DNA of 64,000 bases from NCBI GenBank assembly GCA_002715965.1, contig PBAL01000007.1, positions 21,331 through 85,330 on the forward strand, given 5' to 3'. The notes under the pieces were generated by a model. It was given only the letters and a program-made list of their open reading frames with translations, did no database searches and had not been told where the DNA came from. Each line of letters begins with the position of its first letter. The stretch's first letter is position 1. This document shows positions 36,286-45,452 of this stretch, in pieces. The DNA is from Verrucomicrobiales bacterium (GTDB taxonomy: Bacteria > Verrucomicrobiota > Verrucomicrobiia > Limisphaerales > JAYPXF01). Both the position numbers and the translations under genes were made by a program.

Positions 36286-37215
36286 ATGAGCAAGACAGCA
36301 TTTCTCTTTGCGGGGCAAGGCGCCCAGTCGGTGGGCATGGGCAAAGAATTGGCTGAGGCGTTTCCGACCGCCAAAGACCTCTTCGACCAGGCGAACACCG
36401 CGCTGGGTTATGATCTGACTGACATTTGCTTCAATGGTCCCGAAGAAGCACTCACAGCGACGGAAAATGCGCAACCCGGCATCTACCTTGTGAGTTGGGT
36501 GGCCATGAAACTCCTGCAGAACAAAGTGCCCGATCTGAAATGCGATGCGACCGCCGGCTTGTCCCTGGGTGAGTTCACCGCCTTGGCTGCGGCCGGCGCA
36601 ATGACCTTCGAAGACGGCCTGAATGTTGTCCGTCTTCGCGGCCGTTACATGCAGGAAGCCTGCGACGAAACCAAAGGTGGCATGGCCGCGGTCATCAATC
36701 TTGATGCGGACGCGACGAAGGCGGTGTGCGATGAGGCGGGCGTCCGAATCGCCAACCTGAATTGCCCCGGCCAGATCGTCATCTCCGGCGAAGCTGATCG
36801 CATCGAAAAGGCCTGCGAACTGGCAAAGGAAAAAGGCGCCAAGCGCGCACTGCCACTCATCGTGGCAGGTGCCTATCACTCGCCTTTGATGGCCGGTGCT
36901 CAGGCCAAATTGGAAACCACTTTGAAAGACGTGGAGATCAAGACCCCGGATGTGCCAGTGATCTCAAACGTGACCGCAAAGGAACACGGCGACAGCAATT
37001 CCATCCGCGCGCGATTGGTCGAGCAGGTGACCGGTTCGGTACGTTGGGAGGAATCCATTCGGCTCCTCTTGGATCAAGGTTTTGACCGTTTCATTGAACT
37101 AGGCCCCGGCAGCGCCCTCACCGGTTTCATGCGGCGCATCGATCGTTCAGCCAAGATCCTGAACGTTGCCGACACAGCGAGCCTGGAGAAAACCGCAGCT
37201 GAAATTGCCGGTTGA
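36286..37215 (+). CDS. fabD: Malonyl-CoA:ACP transacylase
   Basis: This is a cytosolic 309-residue enzyme that loads malonyl groups onto acyl carrier protein for fatty acid synthesis. FAGQGAQSVGMGKEL opens the protein. The nucleophile Ser93 lies in GLSLGEFTAL (usually GHSLGE), with the conserved Arg in VRLRGRYMQEA, Gln in NLNCPGQIVISG and His198 in GAYHSPLM. No other fab gene or acpP is adjacent. Instead the stop overlaps a TTG of the next (ClpX-like) frame and that gene's ATG follows 29 bp later, so the two are likely cotranscribed. Confidence 0.96.
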   Translation: MSKTAFLFAGQGAQSVGMGKELAEAFPTAKDLFDQANTALGYDLTDICFNGPEEALTATENAQPGIYLVSWVAMKLLQNKVPDLKCDATAGLSLGEFTALAAAGAMTFEDGLNVVRLRGRYMQEACDETKGGMAAVINLDADATKAVCDEAGVRIANLNCPGQIVISGEADRIEKACELAKEKGAKRALPLIVAGAYHSPLMAGAQAKLETTLKDVEIKTPDVPVISNVTAKEHGDSNSIRARLVEQVTGSVRWEESIRLLLDQGFDRFIELGPGSALTGFMRRIDRSAKILNVADTASLEKTAAEIAG

Positions 37216-37244
37216 GCAAAACGGCAATTGCACTACTTTACGCG

Positions 37245-38888
37245 ATGCAAAACGAGAACGGCGACAAACCGCCACCTCCCCCACCTCCTTCATCACCGGA
37301 GGAATTTCAAAAGAAACTCGAGGAGATGATGAAGCAGCATTTCCCGGGATTCACGACCGTCAACGTCCAACCACCCGGCTTTACGCAGACGCCACCCGAT
37401 CCCACATCCCCAACTGAGGAACCGGATTCGGGCCTCGATCCAACCGATTTCGATTTCGACCACAAGCCGCGGGATGTAAAGGCACACCTCGACCGCTACG
37501 TGATCAAGCAGGACGAGGCAAAGAAGGTCCTCAGCGTCGCCCTGTGTGATCACTACAACCACGTCCGGCTCGCGCTCGAAGGAACGGAGCAACCAAACTA
37601 CACGAAGCAAAACGTCATCCTGCTCGGTCCCACCGGTGTCGGTAAAACCTACCTGATCCGTAGCGTTGCGGAATTGATCGGCGTGCCCTTCGTCAAGGCG
37701 GATGCCACCAAGTTTTCTGAAACCGGTTACGTCGGCAGTGACGTCGAGGATATGGTGCGTGAATTGGTGCGCCGCGCAGATGGCGATGTCGAACGTGCAG
37801 AATACGGGATCATCTACATCGACGAAATCGACAAGCTCGCCTCCGCTACAAATCAAACCGGCGGACGCGATGTGAGTGGTCGCGGTGTTCAAACAAACCT
37901 CCTCAAATTGATGGAGGAGACCGAAGTCCCCGCGCGTTCACCCAACGACATTGCCGGACAGATGGCCGAGATGATGCAGAACGCTCAAGGAGGTGGACCG
38001 CGCGGAAACACGATCAACACCAAACACATCCTCTTTGTGGTCAGCGGCGCTTTCGACGGGCTGGACAAGCTCATCCGCAAGCGACTCCGCGAAGGATCGA
38101 TCGGCTTCAAGGCCGCGGGTCAGGACACCGGACCGAACGAACAGGTTTTCGAGGAAGCGCAGACTCGCGATTTCATCGACTTCGGATTCGAACCGGAATT
38201 CATCGGTCGGCTCCCCGTGCGTGTTGTCTGCAATTCATTGAACACCGAAGACCTGTTCCACATTCTCAAGCACTCCGAGGGCAGTATCATCCGGCAATAC
38301 GAAGAGGATTTCTCCTGCTATGGCGTAAAGGTCCACTTTGAGGAAAGCGGCCTGCGGGGCATCGCTGAGAGGGCTGCTGACGAAAAGACCGGCGCACGCG
38401 GGTTGATGACCGTCTGTGAACGCACGTTTCGCGACTTCAAGTTCGAGCTTCCCTCAACCGTGGTGCAGCGATTCGTCGTGGATGATGCGTTGGTCGGTGA
38501 TCCCAAGATGGCGCTTGCGGGTTTGCTGAAGGAACACGAGAAGGAGGAACGAGTCGTTCTGTATCAAGCGGTCCATGAATTTGCCGAACGCTTCAGCGAG
38601 GCGCATGGCGTTCTGGTAAAATTCACCGAAGAAGCGGCCGACAAACTCGTCGCCGAAGCTCTGGACCAAAAATTGAACGTTCCCGAACTGTGCGAAGTGA
38701 AGTTCAAGGACTACCAGTTTGGACTGAATCTAATTGCGAAGAACAGTGGCAAGACCGAATTCGAAATCGGCGTGGAAAACGTCGAACGCCCGGACAAGGT
38801 GTTGAGCGAGTGGGTCGTGAAAAGCTACCGCGAAGGCGAGGCCGCTGGCGGGGATTCAAACGAAGGCGGTGCAGCGACGGACAGTTGA
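37245..38888 (+). CDS. ClpX-like AAA+ unfoldase without zinc-binding domain
   Basis: The 547-residue protein has a Pro-rich disordered N-terminus instead of the ClpX zinc domain, then a ClpX-type AAA+ core. It contains HLDRYVIKQDEAKKVLSVAL, Walker A GPTGVGKT (about residue 127), pore loop TGYVGSDVEDMV, Walker B IIYIDEIDK (about residue 189) and a sensor/arginine-finger region (GFEPEFIGRLPV). An SIGF tripeptide context near residue 285 resembles the ClpP-docking IGF loop. The last 120 residues or so are an extra C-terminal region of unknown role (ADKLVAEALDQKLNVPELC). It probably remodels or delivers proteins for degradation. ATG 37245 is chosen over TTG 37212. Confidence 0.8.
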   Translation: MQNENGDKPPPPPPPSSPEEFQKKLEEMMKQHFPGFTTVNVQPPGFTQTPPDPTSPTEEPDSGLDPTDFDFDHKPRDVKAHLDRYVIKQDEAKKVLSVALCDHYNHVRLALEGTEQPNYTKQNVILLGPTGVGKTYLIRSVAELIGVPFVKADATKFSETGYVGSDVEDMVRELVRRADGDVERAEYGIIYIDEIDKLASATNQTGGRDVSGRGVQTNLLKLMEETEVPARSPNDIAGQMAEMMQNAQGGGPRGNTINTKHILFVVSGAFDGLDKLIRKRLREGSIGFKAAGQDTGPNEQVFEEAQTRDFIDFGFEPEFIGRLPVRVVCNSLNTEDLFHILKHSEGSIIRQYEEDFSCYGVKVHFEESGLRGIAERAADEKTGARGLMTVCERTFRDFKFELPSTVVQRFVVDDALVGDPKMALAGLLKEHEKEERVVLYQAVHEFAERFSEAHGVLVKFTEEAADKLVAEALDQKLNVPELCEVKFKDYQFGLNLIAKNSGKTEFEIGVENVERPDKVLSEWVVKSYREGEAAGGDSNEGGAATDS

Positions 38889-38954
38889 TCCGGACAATCT
38901 GTTTTCACGCGCCAGTTCCTGGCAGCAGCCCAGCGCCATGCACACGCTGCGCCC

Positions 38955-39176
38955 ATGATTCCGGTGAATCCGGACGGGACGGATGAATTCCTTGCCACCA
39001 ACCACTCGTGTATCCTCATCGGCACGTTGCCCGTCATCCAGACCATTGAATCGAAAGGCGTCCTGCAAACGATGGCTGTCAGCGGTTTCAACGTGGCCAA
39101 GACCAGGATGGAGGACGGACGTCTTGAGCCAGTGGAACTGGGAGCGATCATCAAATCCGCTCCTCAATCTGACTGA
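38955..39176 (+). CDS. Small hypothetical protein
   Basis: This 73-residue product starts MIPVNPDGTDEFLATNHSC and includes ILIGTLPVIQTIESKGVLQ and FNVAKTRMEDGRLEPVEL. It has no signal or membrane segment. The composition is protein-like, and it sits between the ClpX-like and dioxygenase genes on the same strand, but I do not recognise a family. It could be the end of a truncated gene. Confidence 0.4.
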   Translation: MIPVNPDGTDEFLATNHSCILIGTLPVIQTIESKGVLQTMAVSGFNVAKTRMEDGRLEPVELGAIIKSAPQSD

Positions 39177-39299
39177 GGTGACGTGTCGGATGCAGAATGT
39201 TTCGAGGCTTGTCGCAAACAAACCACAATCTATCCGTATTTTACGGATACACAATTCCGACGAAAAACGGCATGTTGGCCACAGCAACTCAGCAACGTC

Positions 39300-40301
39300 A
39301 TGTCTAACAAGCTCGAAACCGAAATCGTCGCCATTGAAGAACAACAGGATCATGGCGAGTCCGTATTCCCTTACGCCTACTTCTGCAAGTCCGACGGAGC
39401 GACCTTGGAAGACGCCAAGGCGTGGGTCGCGCAGCATCGCGATGCGCTCCTGGATCTGGCGACCACGCACGGCACGGTGTTTTTCCGTGGGTTTCCAACC
39501 GGCAGCGTTGAAGCGTTTGACGAGATCGTCCAGTCGTTGGGGCTCCCCAACTTTCCCTACAAAAAATCTCTCTCAAATGCGGTGCGTGTAAACCGAACCG
39601 AACGCGTCTTCTCGGCGAACGAAGCGCCGCCGGAGGTCAACATCTTCTTCCATCACGAAATGGCGCAGACGCCGTTGTACCCCAAGTGGATCATGTTCTA
39701 TTGCGAGATCGCGGCTGAGGAAGGTGGCGCGACGCCAATCTGCCGTTCGGATGTTCTTTACGATCGACTCGCCGAAGAGTGTCCCGACTACGCGCGTGAT
39801 TGTGAAACGAAGGGGCTCCGCTACACCAACGTCATGCCAGGTGAGAACGACTCCACTTCCGGCATGGGTCGCAGTTGGGGAAGCACACTGGGTGTCGAGA
39901 CCCGCGAGCAGGCGGAAGACCGTCTCAAGGAGCTGGGTTATTCCTGGAACTGGCGTGAAGACGGCTGTCTCGAGGCCACCACGCCGGTGTTGCCCGCAGT
40001 GAAGGAGATTTCGCCGGGCCGGAAGACCTTCTTCAATCAGCTGATCGCTGCGAACAGTGGCTGGAAAGACAGCCGCAATGACCCTTCAAAGGCGATTCGT
40101 CACGGGGATGGCAGCAAGCTTGATCCGGAAGCGACAAAGCGTGCAATTGAACTCGCGCAAGAGCTCACCTTCGACGTGAGGTGGGAGCCCGGGGATTTCT
40201 GTATCATCGACAACACGGTAGCGATGCATGCCCGTCGTCCGTTCAAGGGCACGCGGAAAGTGGTTGCGTCATTGGCAGAGATGGAAACGCATGGGCTGTA
40301 G
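39300..40301 (+). CDS. TauD/clavaminate-synthase-like Fe(II)/2-oxoglutarate dioxygenase
   Basis: The 333-residue cytosolic protein belongs to the TauD/TfdA fold. ATG 39300 (MSNKLETEIVAIEEQQDHGE) is chosen. GTVFFRGFPTGSVEAFDEIV begins the core. The metal motif is FFHHEMAQTP with His118 and Glu120, an HxE rather than the HxD of TauD, as in clavaminate synthase and AsnO-type hydroxylases. EIAAEEGGATPICRS follows, and the distal DNTVAMHARRPFKGTRKV supplies the third metal His and the 2-oxoglutarate-binding Arg. Relatives hydroxylate amino acids or small natural-product precursors; the substrate is unknown. No biosynthetic cluster surrounds it. Confidence 0.85.
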   Translation: MSNKLETEIVAIEEQQDHGESVFPYAYFCKSDGATLEDAKAWVAQHRDALLDLATTHGTVFFRGFPTGSVEAFDEIVQSLGLPNFPYKKSLSNAVRVNRTERVFSANEAPPEVNIFFHHEMAQTPLYPKWIMFYCEIAAEEGGATPICRSDVLYDRLAEECPDYARDCETKGLRYTNVMPGENDSTSGMGRSWGSTLGVETREQAEDRLKELGYSWNWREDGCLEATTPVLPAVKEISPGRKTFFNQLIAANSGWKDSRNDPSKAIRHGDGSKLDPEATKRAIELAQELTFDVRWEPGDFCIIDNTVAMHARRPFKGTRKVVASLAEMETHGL

Positions 40302-40331
40302 GCGAACGCGAACCCAGCGGAGAGCCGAACA

Positions 40332-43300
40332 TCACTTTTTGGGGACGCGATTGATGGTGAGGTACATCTCTTCCTCGAACACCTGTCCGCCGTCCGTCTT
40401 CAGGTCGAATTTCGCGAAGACCTGATTGACGGGCTGAATGCCGGGGATCTCAAGGAACACTCCGCGTCCGTTATTGATCAACTTCGCAGATTTGATCGCA
40501 ACCTTGTCACGGCCCTGCTTGCTTGGGTTCTCGACCGACCATTGGGCTGAGCCATAACTCGCGGCCCACTTGTAGTTCCACTGGGTAAAGTCGTAGGAAT
40601 CCAAGTTCGTCGCGCTTTCCTCGTCGGGATTGAAGTTGAAGGTAAACTCGATTCCGCGAGGACGAACTTTCATGTCGGTAACCAGTTTCACATCGCGCCC
40701 GGTGAAGCGCACTCGTTGAATGCCGCCCTCACCCAGACCTCGACGGCCTCCCCCATTCCATCCGTTCAACCCAACGGCATAGACTTGTCCGTCCTTTGGA
40801 TTCACTCGCGCGCGATGGATGCCGGTTTGAAAATCGAGAGGCAACTTCACAATGCCTGACTGCGCGACGTCTCCGAGGTCCTGCAACAAGAAGTAATACA
40901 TCCAACCTTTGCCGAAACTGGTGTGCAGCAGGCGTCCTGCGAGAGGCCCCCAACGTTCATCATCCACCCAGAGTTGACCACCACTTGAATTGTCGAAGTC
41001 TTGTGGCATCCAAATGATCGGTTGATCGAAGGTCTTCGGAGGAATGACCTTCTTGTGATCGATGCGTCCCCCGTCTGGCGCCCAACCGCCGGGGCGGGCG
41101 TGCGTTTGGACGTATCCGTAAAAGCCGCCGGGGCGCACCATGCTGACCTTCGAAGCGGGCATCCAGCTGCCCTGATTATCGCTGACCGTGGGGAAACCGT
41201 CAGGGGTCATGCCCATGCCATTGGGTGTGCGAAATCCCGTGCAGTAGACTTCTCGCGTCTTGCCGTCGGGCGAAACCTTGATGATCGCACCCGGCAAGGC
41301 GTGATCGGTGTACTGCCCCGCCTTGGCGTAATAGAAGTTTCCGTCTTTGTCGGTCTGGAGATCGAAGTTGAATGCGTGGAAGAAGAATGACACGTCGGTA
41401 TCAGCGCTGAAGCTCTCGTAGAAATCCGCTTCGCCGTCGTTGTTGTAGTCATGCAGCCGCGTCAGACGGTCCTTGCAGGTGACATAGATCTGTTCGTTTA
41501 CCACTCGAACGCCAAAGGGTTCGTACAAGCCGGCGGCAAATCGTTTCCACTTCAAAGAGCCCAGGTCGCGATCAATTCCCGATACGATCCACACGTCACC
41601 GCCATGGGTCGTGATCACCATCCGACCGTCCTTGAAGAAATCTAGTGCAGCTGTGCGAAACCAGGAGTTCCAGGGATTGGATTCGGGAATCGCCAAGCTA
41701 TCGAGGGTGTAAGCGGCAGATTCCGTTCCGAGTTCACCCTTTGTGCGCAACACTTCCGGCCAGCGCGCCGGACCGCCACTGACGAGTGAAGTCAGTTGAT
41801 TGGCTTCTGTTTTCCCCGCGCGATGTCTCGCCAGTCCGGCGAAGGATTGCAGTGCCGGTTCGCCCTTCCCGGCGTATCGCAGAATGTCGACCTTGGTTGT
41901 CTTTTCGGAGGCGGGAATGTTCAGGACGAGGCGGAGTTGCGAATCCACACGCCACGTCATGCCTTTCGAATCACCGATGACAGCCGCGGCAACAAACTGA
42001 CTTGGTTGATTGTTTGCGAGTTCGCCGACGGCCAAAATATTTCCACGGACAGAGCGCTCCGACCGGCTCCACTTGTGCACCGCTGCATCCAGCGAACTGA
42101 CGCCTGAAAAGTTGTCTTCGGCCACAGCGCCATGTCCCAGGCACAGTGTGAGCGCTTTCCCAGGAGAGATTTGCAAGGCATGAACCAACGCCGGAAAACC
42201 CTTTTGTTTCTGTGGTGATTCAAGGATTTCCCGGCCGTCGATCGAATAAGAAAGAACCACCTGAGAGCCGTGTACATAGCGGCCGTGATAGTTCATCCAG
42301 TGCTGTGGAAGCGGACCCCGCGGTAGAAGATCATCCTTCGGATAATCCAACGATCCACCATGCCCCCACGCCCAATGGCGCAGCCCTTCGTTGATCTTTC
42401 CATCCGGTCGCGGCACGCCTTCGCCGCGCAGTTTCATGTGTTGGGTGTCATCAACGTTGAGAAAGCCACCATCCCAGACGGAGAGCAGATTCATCGTGTG
42501 AAGGTCATAGGCCATGCTCGTGTTGCCACCCGCTGCGATGGTCAACGCGCTGACCGCCGTCCGTTCGAATTGTGACGAAAGTGCCGGCCCAAAGTCGCGC
42601 ACCATCCTGGTTCGGCCAGCGTTCAGATCCGCAGAGATTTTTCGGGGGAGGCTGGCGAGATAATCCTTCGTGATCGGTCGATACTGCGGATGCATCGGCT
42701 TCATGAAGCGCTCGCGGATGAAGTGGATCACGTCGTAACGCTCCTGCTCGGTCATCCAGGTCTGGGCAGCCATGTTGCCGTTGCCGTGGGTCAGCGTCTG
42801 GTAAATTGAAAACGGATCGGTGCCAAACTTCAGCTCACCTTTTCCGAACGCGCGTGAAATGGGAAGCGATGGGGTAATTCCGTCTTTGCCATGACAATTC
42901 ACACAAAGTCCCTCGTAAATGCGTTTACCGTTCTCGAAGTTCTTCTCCGTCATGCCGGAGAGGACTTCCGCGTGAGCGATCGTATCCAGCGGACGAACCC
43001 AGACATTGCGAAACTTCGCACCGCTGTCCCCGGCGGTAAGCCGAATCGGACCGTCAACGCCATCGATCGACTTGAAGTCCAAATCGGGTCGCGAGTCATC
43101 CGCAGGCAGTGCCTTTGCGCGCCACCTGAAGACCGGAGTCCTGTTGCTCACGTCACCGGAGCGACAAAACGCTTCGGCGTCCTTCTTGCCCAAGCTTCGA
43201 TCAAAGACGCGGACATCTGCGATTAAGCCACGGAAATCAAAGGCGAAGTTCCTACTCGCAGCGCCGACCTTGATTCGATGTTCTGAATTATCCGCCCGTT

Positions 43301-44174
43301 CGAAGTCTCGCCGCGTGGCCTCCAACATCCCATCCACATAGATCTCTGTGCTGCGTTTGCGCTTCACCAGCAACACGGAATGCCATTGACCATCGGCCAC
43401 CATTTTCCGCGCAGGCATGACGCCCACCCAACCAATGTCATAGTGCACGCGGCCGCCACGGATGAACAGGGCCTTGGCGGCGGGCGCCCAGTTCCCTTCG
43501 GCAGGACTCTTGGAAACCAACGTCCCCCCCAGGGCGTGCCGCGTCTTGAAACGCGCATAGATCATGAAGTCCCCGTTCAGATCGATTTCCTGCGATTGCC
43601 TGGCATCCAGCATGTGTCTCGCAACGCCGGTGCGATACGAGTCACGATTGTCTTCGGGATTCCCCGCTATCACGTCGAGGAATCCACCAATCGAGGTCGC
43701 AACCAATTCGCGGTCGTCCTGAACTTTTCGACCGTCCACCCACGCGGACAGCCTGGGATTCGCACCTTTCACATGGGTGAAGCTGAGGTCGAGCGCATGC
43801 CACTTGCCGTCGGCGGTTTCATCCAGGCCCAGCAGGTAGCGACCGCTCAGATAGACGCCCGCACCCGGTTGATCGGCCTGGTATTCAAGGTGCAGTTCGT
43901 AGTTGGAGAATTGATGGCGGGTGATCAGGTCCTTGCTGAAATGCGACGCTATCGTTCGGTTGTCCAAACGCCAAGTTGGTTGGCGATACCCCGGGCCGCC
44001 GTAGACACTGGTTTCACCGAGGTCCTTGTCCCGATCGAAAGACTTAAACAAATTCAGGTCTTCACCATCCGACAAAACGATCGCGCCTACCGGTGCGCCG
44101 GACTCGGCCGCGTGTGAATCCACTCGGCAAATCAGAAAAACGAACAGCAACATTCGCAACAACATCCCGCGCAT
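40332..44174 (-). CDS. Exported DUF1080/LamG/cytochrome c/DUF6797-like/propeller protein
   Basis: The 1280-residue protein begins with a signal peptide (MRGMLLRMLLFVFLICRVDS). Order of domains: a DUF1080-like jelly roll (residues about 40-200: RHQFSNYELHLEYQADQPGAGVYL), a LamG domain (about 205-385: GDFMIYARFKTRHALGGTL, RKRSTEIYVDGMLEA), a class I cytochrome c with CVNCHGK near residue 425, a DUF6797-like region (about 500-830) and a PVC glucose/sorbosone-dehydrogenase-type propeller (about 850-1180: DFFKDGRMVITTHGGDVWIV, GFRTPNGMGMTPDGFPTVSD). It is probably a periplasmic or surface enzyme that oxidises a bound carbohydrate and passes electrons to the heme. An ATG nine bases later is an alternative start. 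Confidence 0.85.
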   Translation of the reverse strand: MRGMLLRMLLFVFLICRVDSHAAESGAPVGAIVLSDGEDLNLFKSFDRDKDLGETSVYGGPGYRQPTWRLDNRTIASHFSKDLITRHQFSNYELHLEYQADQPGAGVYLSGRYLLGLDETADGKWHALDLSFTHVKGANPRLSAWVDGRKVQDDRELVATSIGGFLDVIAGNPEDNRDSYRTGVARHMLDARQSQEIDLNGDFMIYARFKTRHALGGTLVSKSPAEGNWAPAAKALFIRGGRVHYDIGWVGVMPARKMVADGQWHSVLLVKRKRSTEIYVDGMLEATRRDFERADNSEHRIKVGAASRNFAFDFRGLIADVRVFDRSLGKKDAEAFCRSGDVSNRTPVFRWRAKALPADDSRPDLDFKSIDGVDGPIRLTAGDSGAKFRNVWVRPLDTIAHAEVLSGMTEKNFENGKRIYEGLCVNCHGKDGITPSLPISRAFGKGELKFGTDPFSIYQTLTHGNGNMAAQTWMTEQERYDVIHFIRERFMKPMHPQYRPITKDYLASLPRKISADLNAGRTRMVRDFGPALSSQFERTAVSALTIAAGGNTSMAYDLHTMNLLSVWDGGFLNVDDTQHMKLRGEGVPRPDGKINEGLRHWAWGHGGSLDYPKDDLLPRGPLPQHWMNYHGRYVHGSQVVLSYSIDGREILESPQKQKGFPALVHALQISPGKALTLCLGHGAVAEDNFSGVSSLDAAVHKWSRSERSVRGNILAVGELANNQPSQFVAAAVIGDSKGMTWRVDSQLRLVLNIPASEKTTKVDILRYAGKGEPALQSFAGLARHRAGKTEANQLTSLVSGGPARWPEVLRTKGELGTESAAYTLDSLAIPESNPWNSWFRTAALDFFKDGRMVITTHGGDVWIVSGIDRDLGSLKWKRFAAGLYEPFGVRVVNEQIYVTCKDRLTRLHDYNNDGEADFYESFSADTDVSFFFHAFNFDLQTDKDGNFYYAKAGQYTDHALPGAIIKVSPDGKTREVYCTGFRTPNGMGMTPDGFPTVSDNQGSWMPASKVSMVRPGGFYGYVQTHARPGGWAPDGGRIDHKKVIPPKTFDQPIIWMPQDFDNSSGGQLWVDDERWGPLAGRLLHTSFGKGWMYYFLLQDLGDVAQSGIVKLPLDFQTGIHRARVNPKDGQVYAVGLNGWNGGGRRGLGEGGIQRVRFTGRDVKLVTDMKVRPRGIEFTFNFNPDEESATNLDSYDFTQWNYKWAASYGSAQWSVENPSKQGRDKVAIKSAKLINNGRGVFLEIPGIQPVNQVFAKFDLKTDGGQVFEEEMYLTINRVPKK

Positions 44175-44209
44175 TACGCGGGAGAGGTGGAGGAAGAACA
44201 AGCGGATTT

Positions 44210-44621
44210 GCTTCTTTGGATATTCGATGCCGGCCGAGTTCATCGGTACGAGTCGGTCTTCCTCGGCCTGTCGTTTGCGTGGCCGCTTTCGCGCAGCACC
44301 GGGGCTTCTTATTCTATCCGCTGACAGCGGCAGTTCTGGTCTGGCCCGTTTACCTGTTTCAGGGCTGGCGCCATCAAGCATTGCAGAATTCGACAAAGCT
44401 CTCACCCTGGTGCATCGGTTTCGGGTATCAGGCTCTCTCCAGTGACAGTCGTCTACGAACGCCTCGATCTCCGCCGAAGAAACGACAAGAAGATCGCCCG
44501 CATTGTCGAGGAGCTCATGCGTCATGAAACGCGCAACCTCCGGCGCTACATGCTGCCCGAAAAGGAATACGCCGGCATGGCCCGGCAGGTGGTCAAGGGA
44601 CACCTCAAGAAACTCACTTAG
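44210..44621 (+). pseudogene. Decayed membrane-protein gene (unidentified)
   Basis: Protein-like pieces appear in shifting frames. First comes YESVFLGLSFAWPLS, then in another frame FLFYPLTAAVLVWPVYLFQ and GWRHQALQNSTKLSPWCIGF (hydrophobic helix plus loop), and finally from GTG 44442 a 59-codon frame MTVVYERLDLRRRNDKKIARI, RHETRNLRRYMLPEKEYAGM, ending KGHLKKLT at a TAG. The last piece has no domain I know. Read together they suggest one membrane protein broken by two frameshifts. The 59-codon tail alone might instead be a small gene. Confidence 0.4.
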
Positions 44622-44639
44622 GGGCTCCAGCCCTCCGAT

Positions 44640-45449
44640 TCAGAAGACGAACCCGATCCCGATCCGGAACGTATCCCCCCGGCCGTGGTCCAATCCTCCC
44701 TGTCGATCAAACCAATCACGCTTCCAATCCATCCTCGCGTGAACCGTATCCGTGATCTTCCAGTGAAAAGCCGGACCTGACAGGATGGTCAATGTTCCGT
44801 CGTCTTCCGCCATCAAGTCGGTCTCCCATTTGATATGCCCGGCCGATCCAAACCCTTGGATGTTGCGACCCAGGTCCAGATTGGCATGGAGTTCAGCCTC
44901 ATCACCTTCATAGAAGAGGAAGCCCGTAACGCCTGCCCCAAAATGCCACTTGTAGGTCTCAGTCTCGTAACCCAGCGAAAGCGCGTTTCCCCAGTTGTTG
45001 TCAAAGATCGCATAGGCGTCATTCCTCGGCATGGGAATATTAACCTGAGGAGCCACGGTCCATGATCCGCTTCGACCATCGAGGTTGAAATACTTCTTCA
45101 GCGGAAGTGCCAGCAGGATGTCCCCGAGTCCCTCATCGTGTTGAACCAGTTTTTCACCCGCCTGGCCAAAAATCTCGCGGCGCGCATCCAGCACATAAGG
45201 AATCTTGGCCGTCATCCGAATCCACCGTTTCCAGGTGTAGACGCCTTCCAGATGCAGGATGTGCACATCCTCCTCGAAATCCCGGCCGACGATCTCGCCG
45301 TCGGTCAGAAGATGGGGATCGTAACGGTGTTCGTAAACCCACTGAAATCCCCAACCATCGGACCAGCGGGGCATTTCATTGAAGATCGGCTGGTCCGCCC
45401 GAATCGTGAACGAAAACAAGCAGGCAAACAGTGCGGCGCGAAACTTCAC
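44640..45449 (-). CDS. Outer-membrane beta-barrel (transporter-like) protein
   Basis: A GTG at 45447-45449 starts a signal peptide (MKFRAALFACLFSFTIRA) and a 269-residue product with alternating aromatic strands: GWGFQWVYEHRYDP, VHILHLEGVYTWKRWIRMTAKIPYV, YKWHFGAGVTGFLFYEG, HANLDLGRNIQGFG and the last strand FRIGIGFVF, ending in Phe as barrel proteins do. It resembles the 'MetA-pathway-of-phenol-degradation'/transporter-type outer-membrane family. It begins 3 bp after the exported HMA protein's stop, so both probably act in metal handling at the envelope. Confidence 0.7.
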   Translation of the reverse strand: MKFRAALFACLFSFTIRADQPIFNEMPRWSDGWGFQWVYEHRYDPHLLTDGEIVGRDFEEDVHILHLEGVYTWKRWIRMTAKIPYVLDARREIFGQAGEKLVQHDEGLGDILLALPLKKYFNLDGRSGSWTVAPQVNIPMPRNDAYAIFDNNWGNALSLGYETETYKWHFGAGVTGFLFYEGDEAELHANLDLGRNIQGFGSAGHIKWETDLMAEDDGTLTILSGPAFHWKITDTVHARMDWKRDWFDRQGGLDHGRGDTFRIGIGFVF

Positions 45450-45452
45450 CGA

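Noticed and set aside
36286..37215. FabD nucleophile motif GLSLGE instead of GHSLGE as a defect
   Set aside because: The nucleophile Ser and catalytic His are present and the position before it varies in the family.
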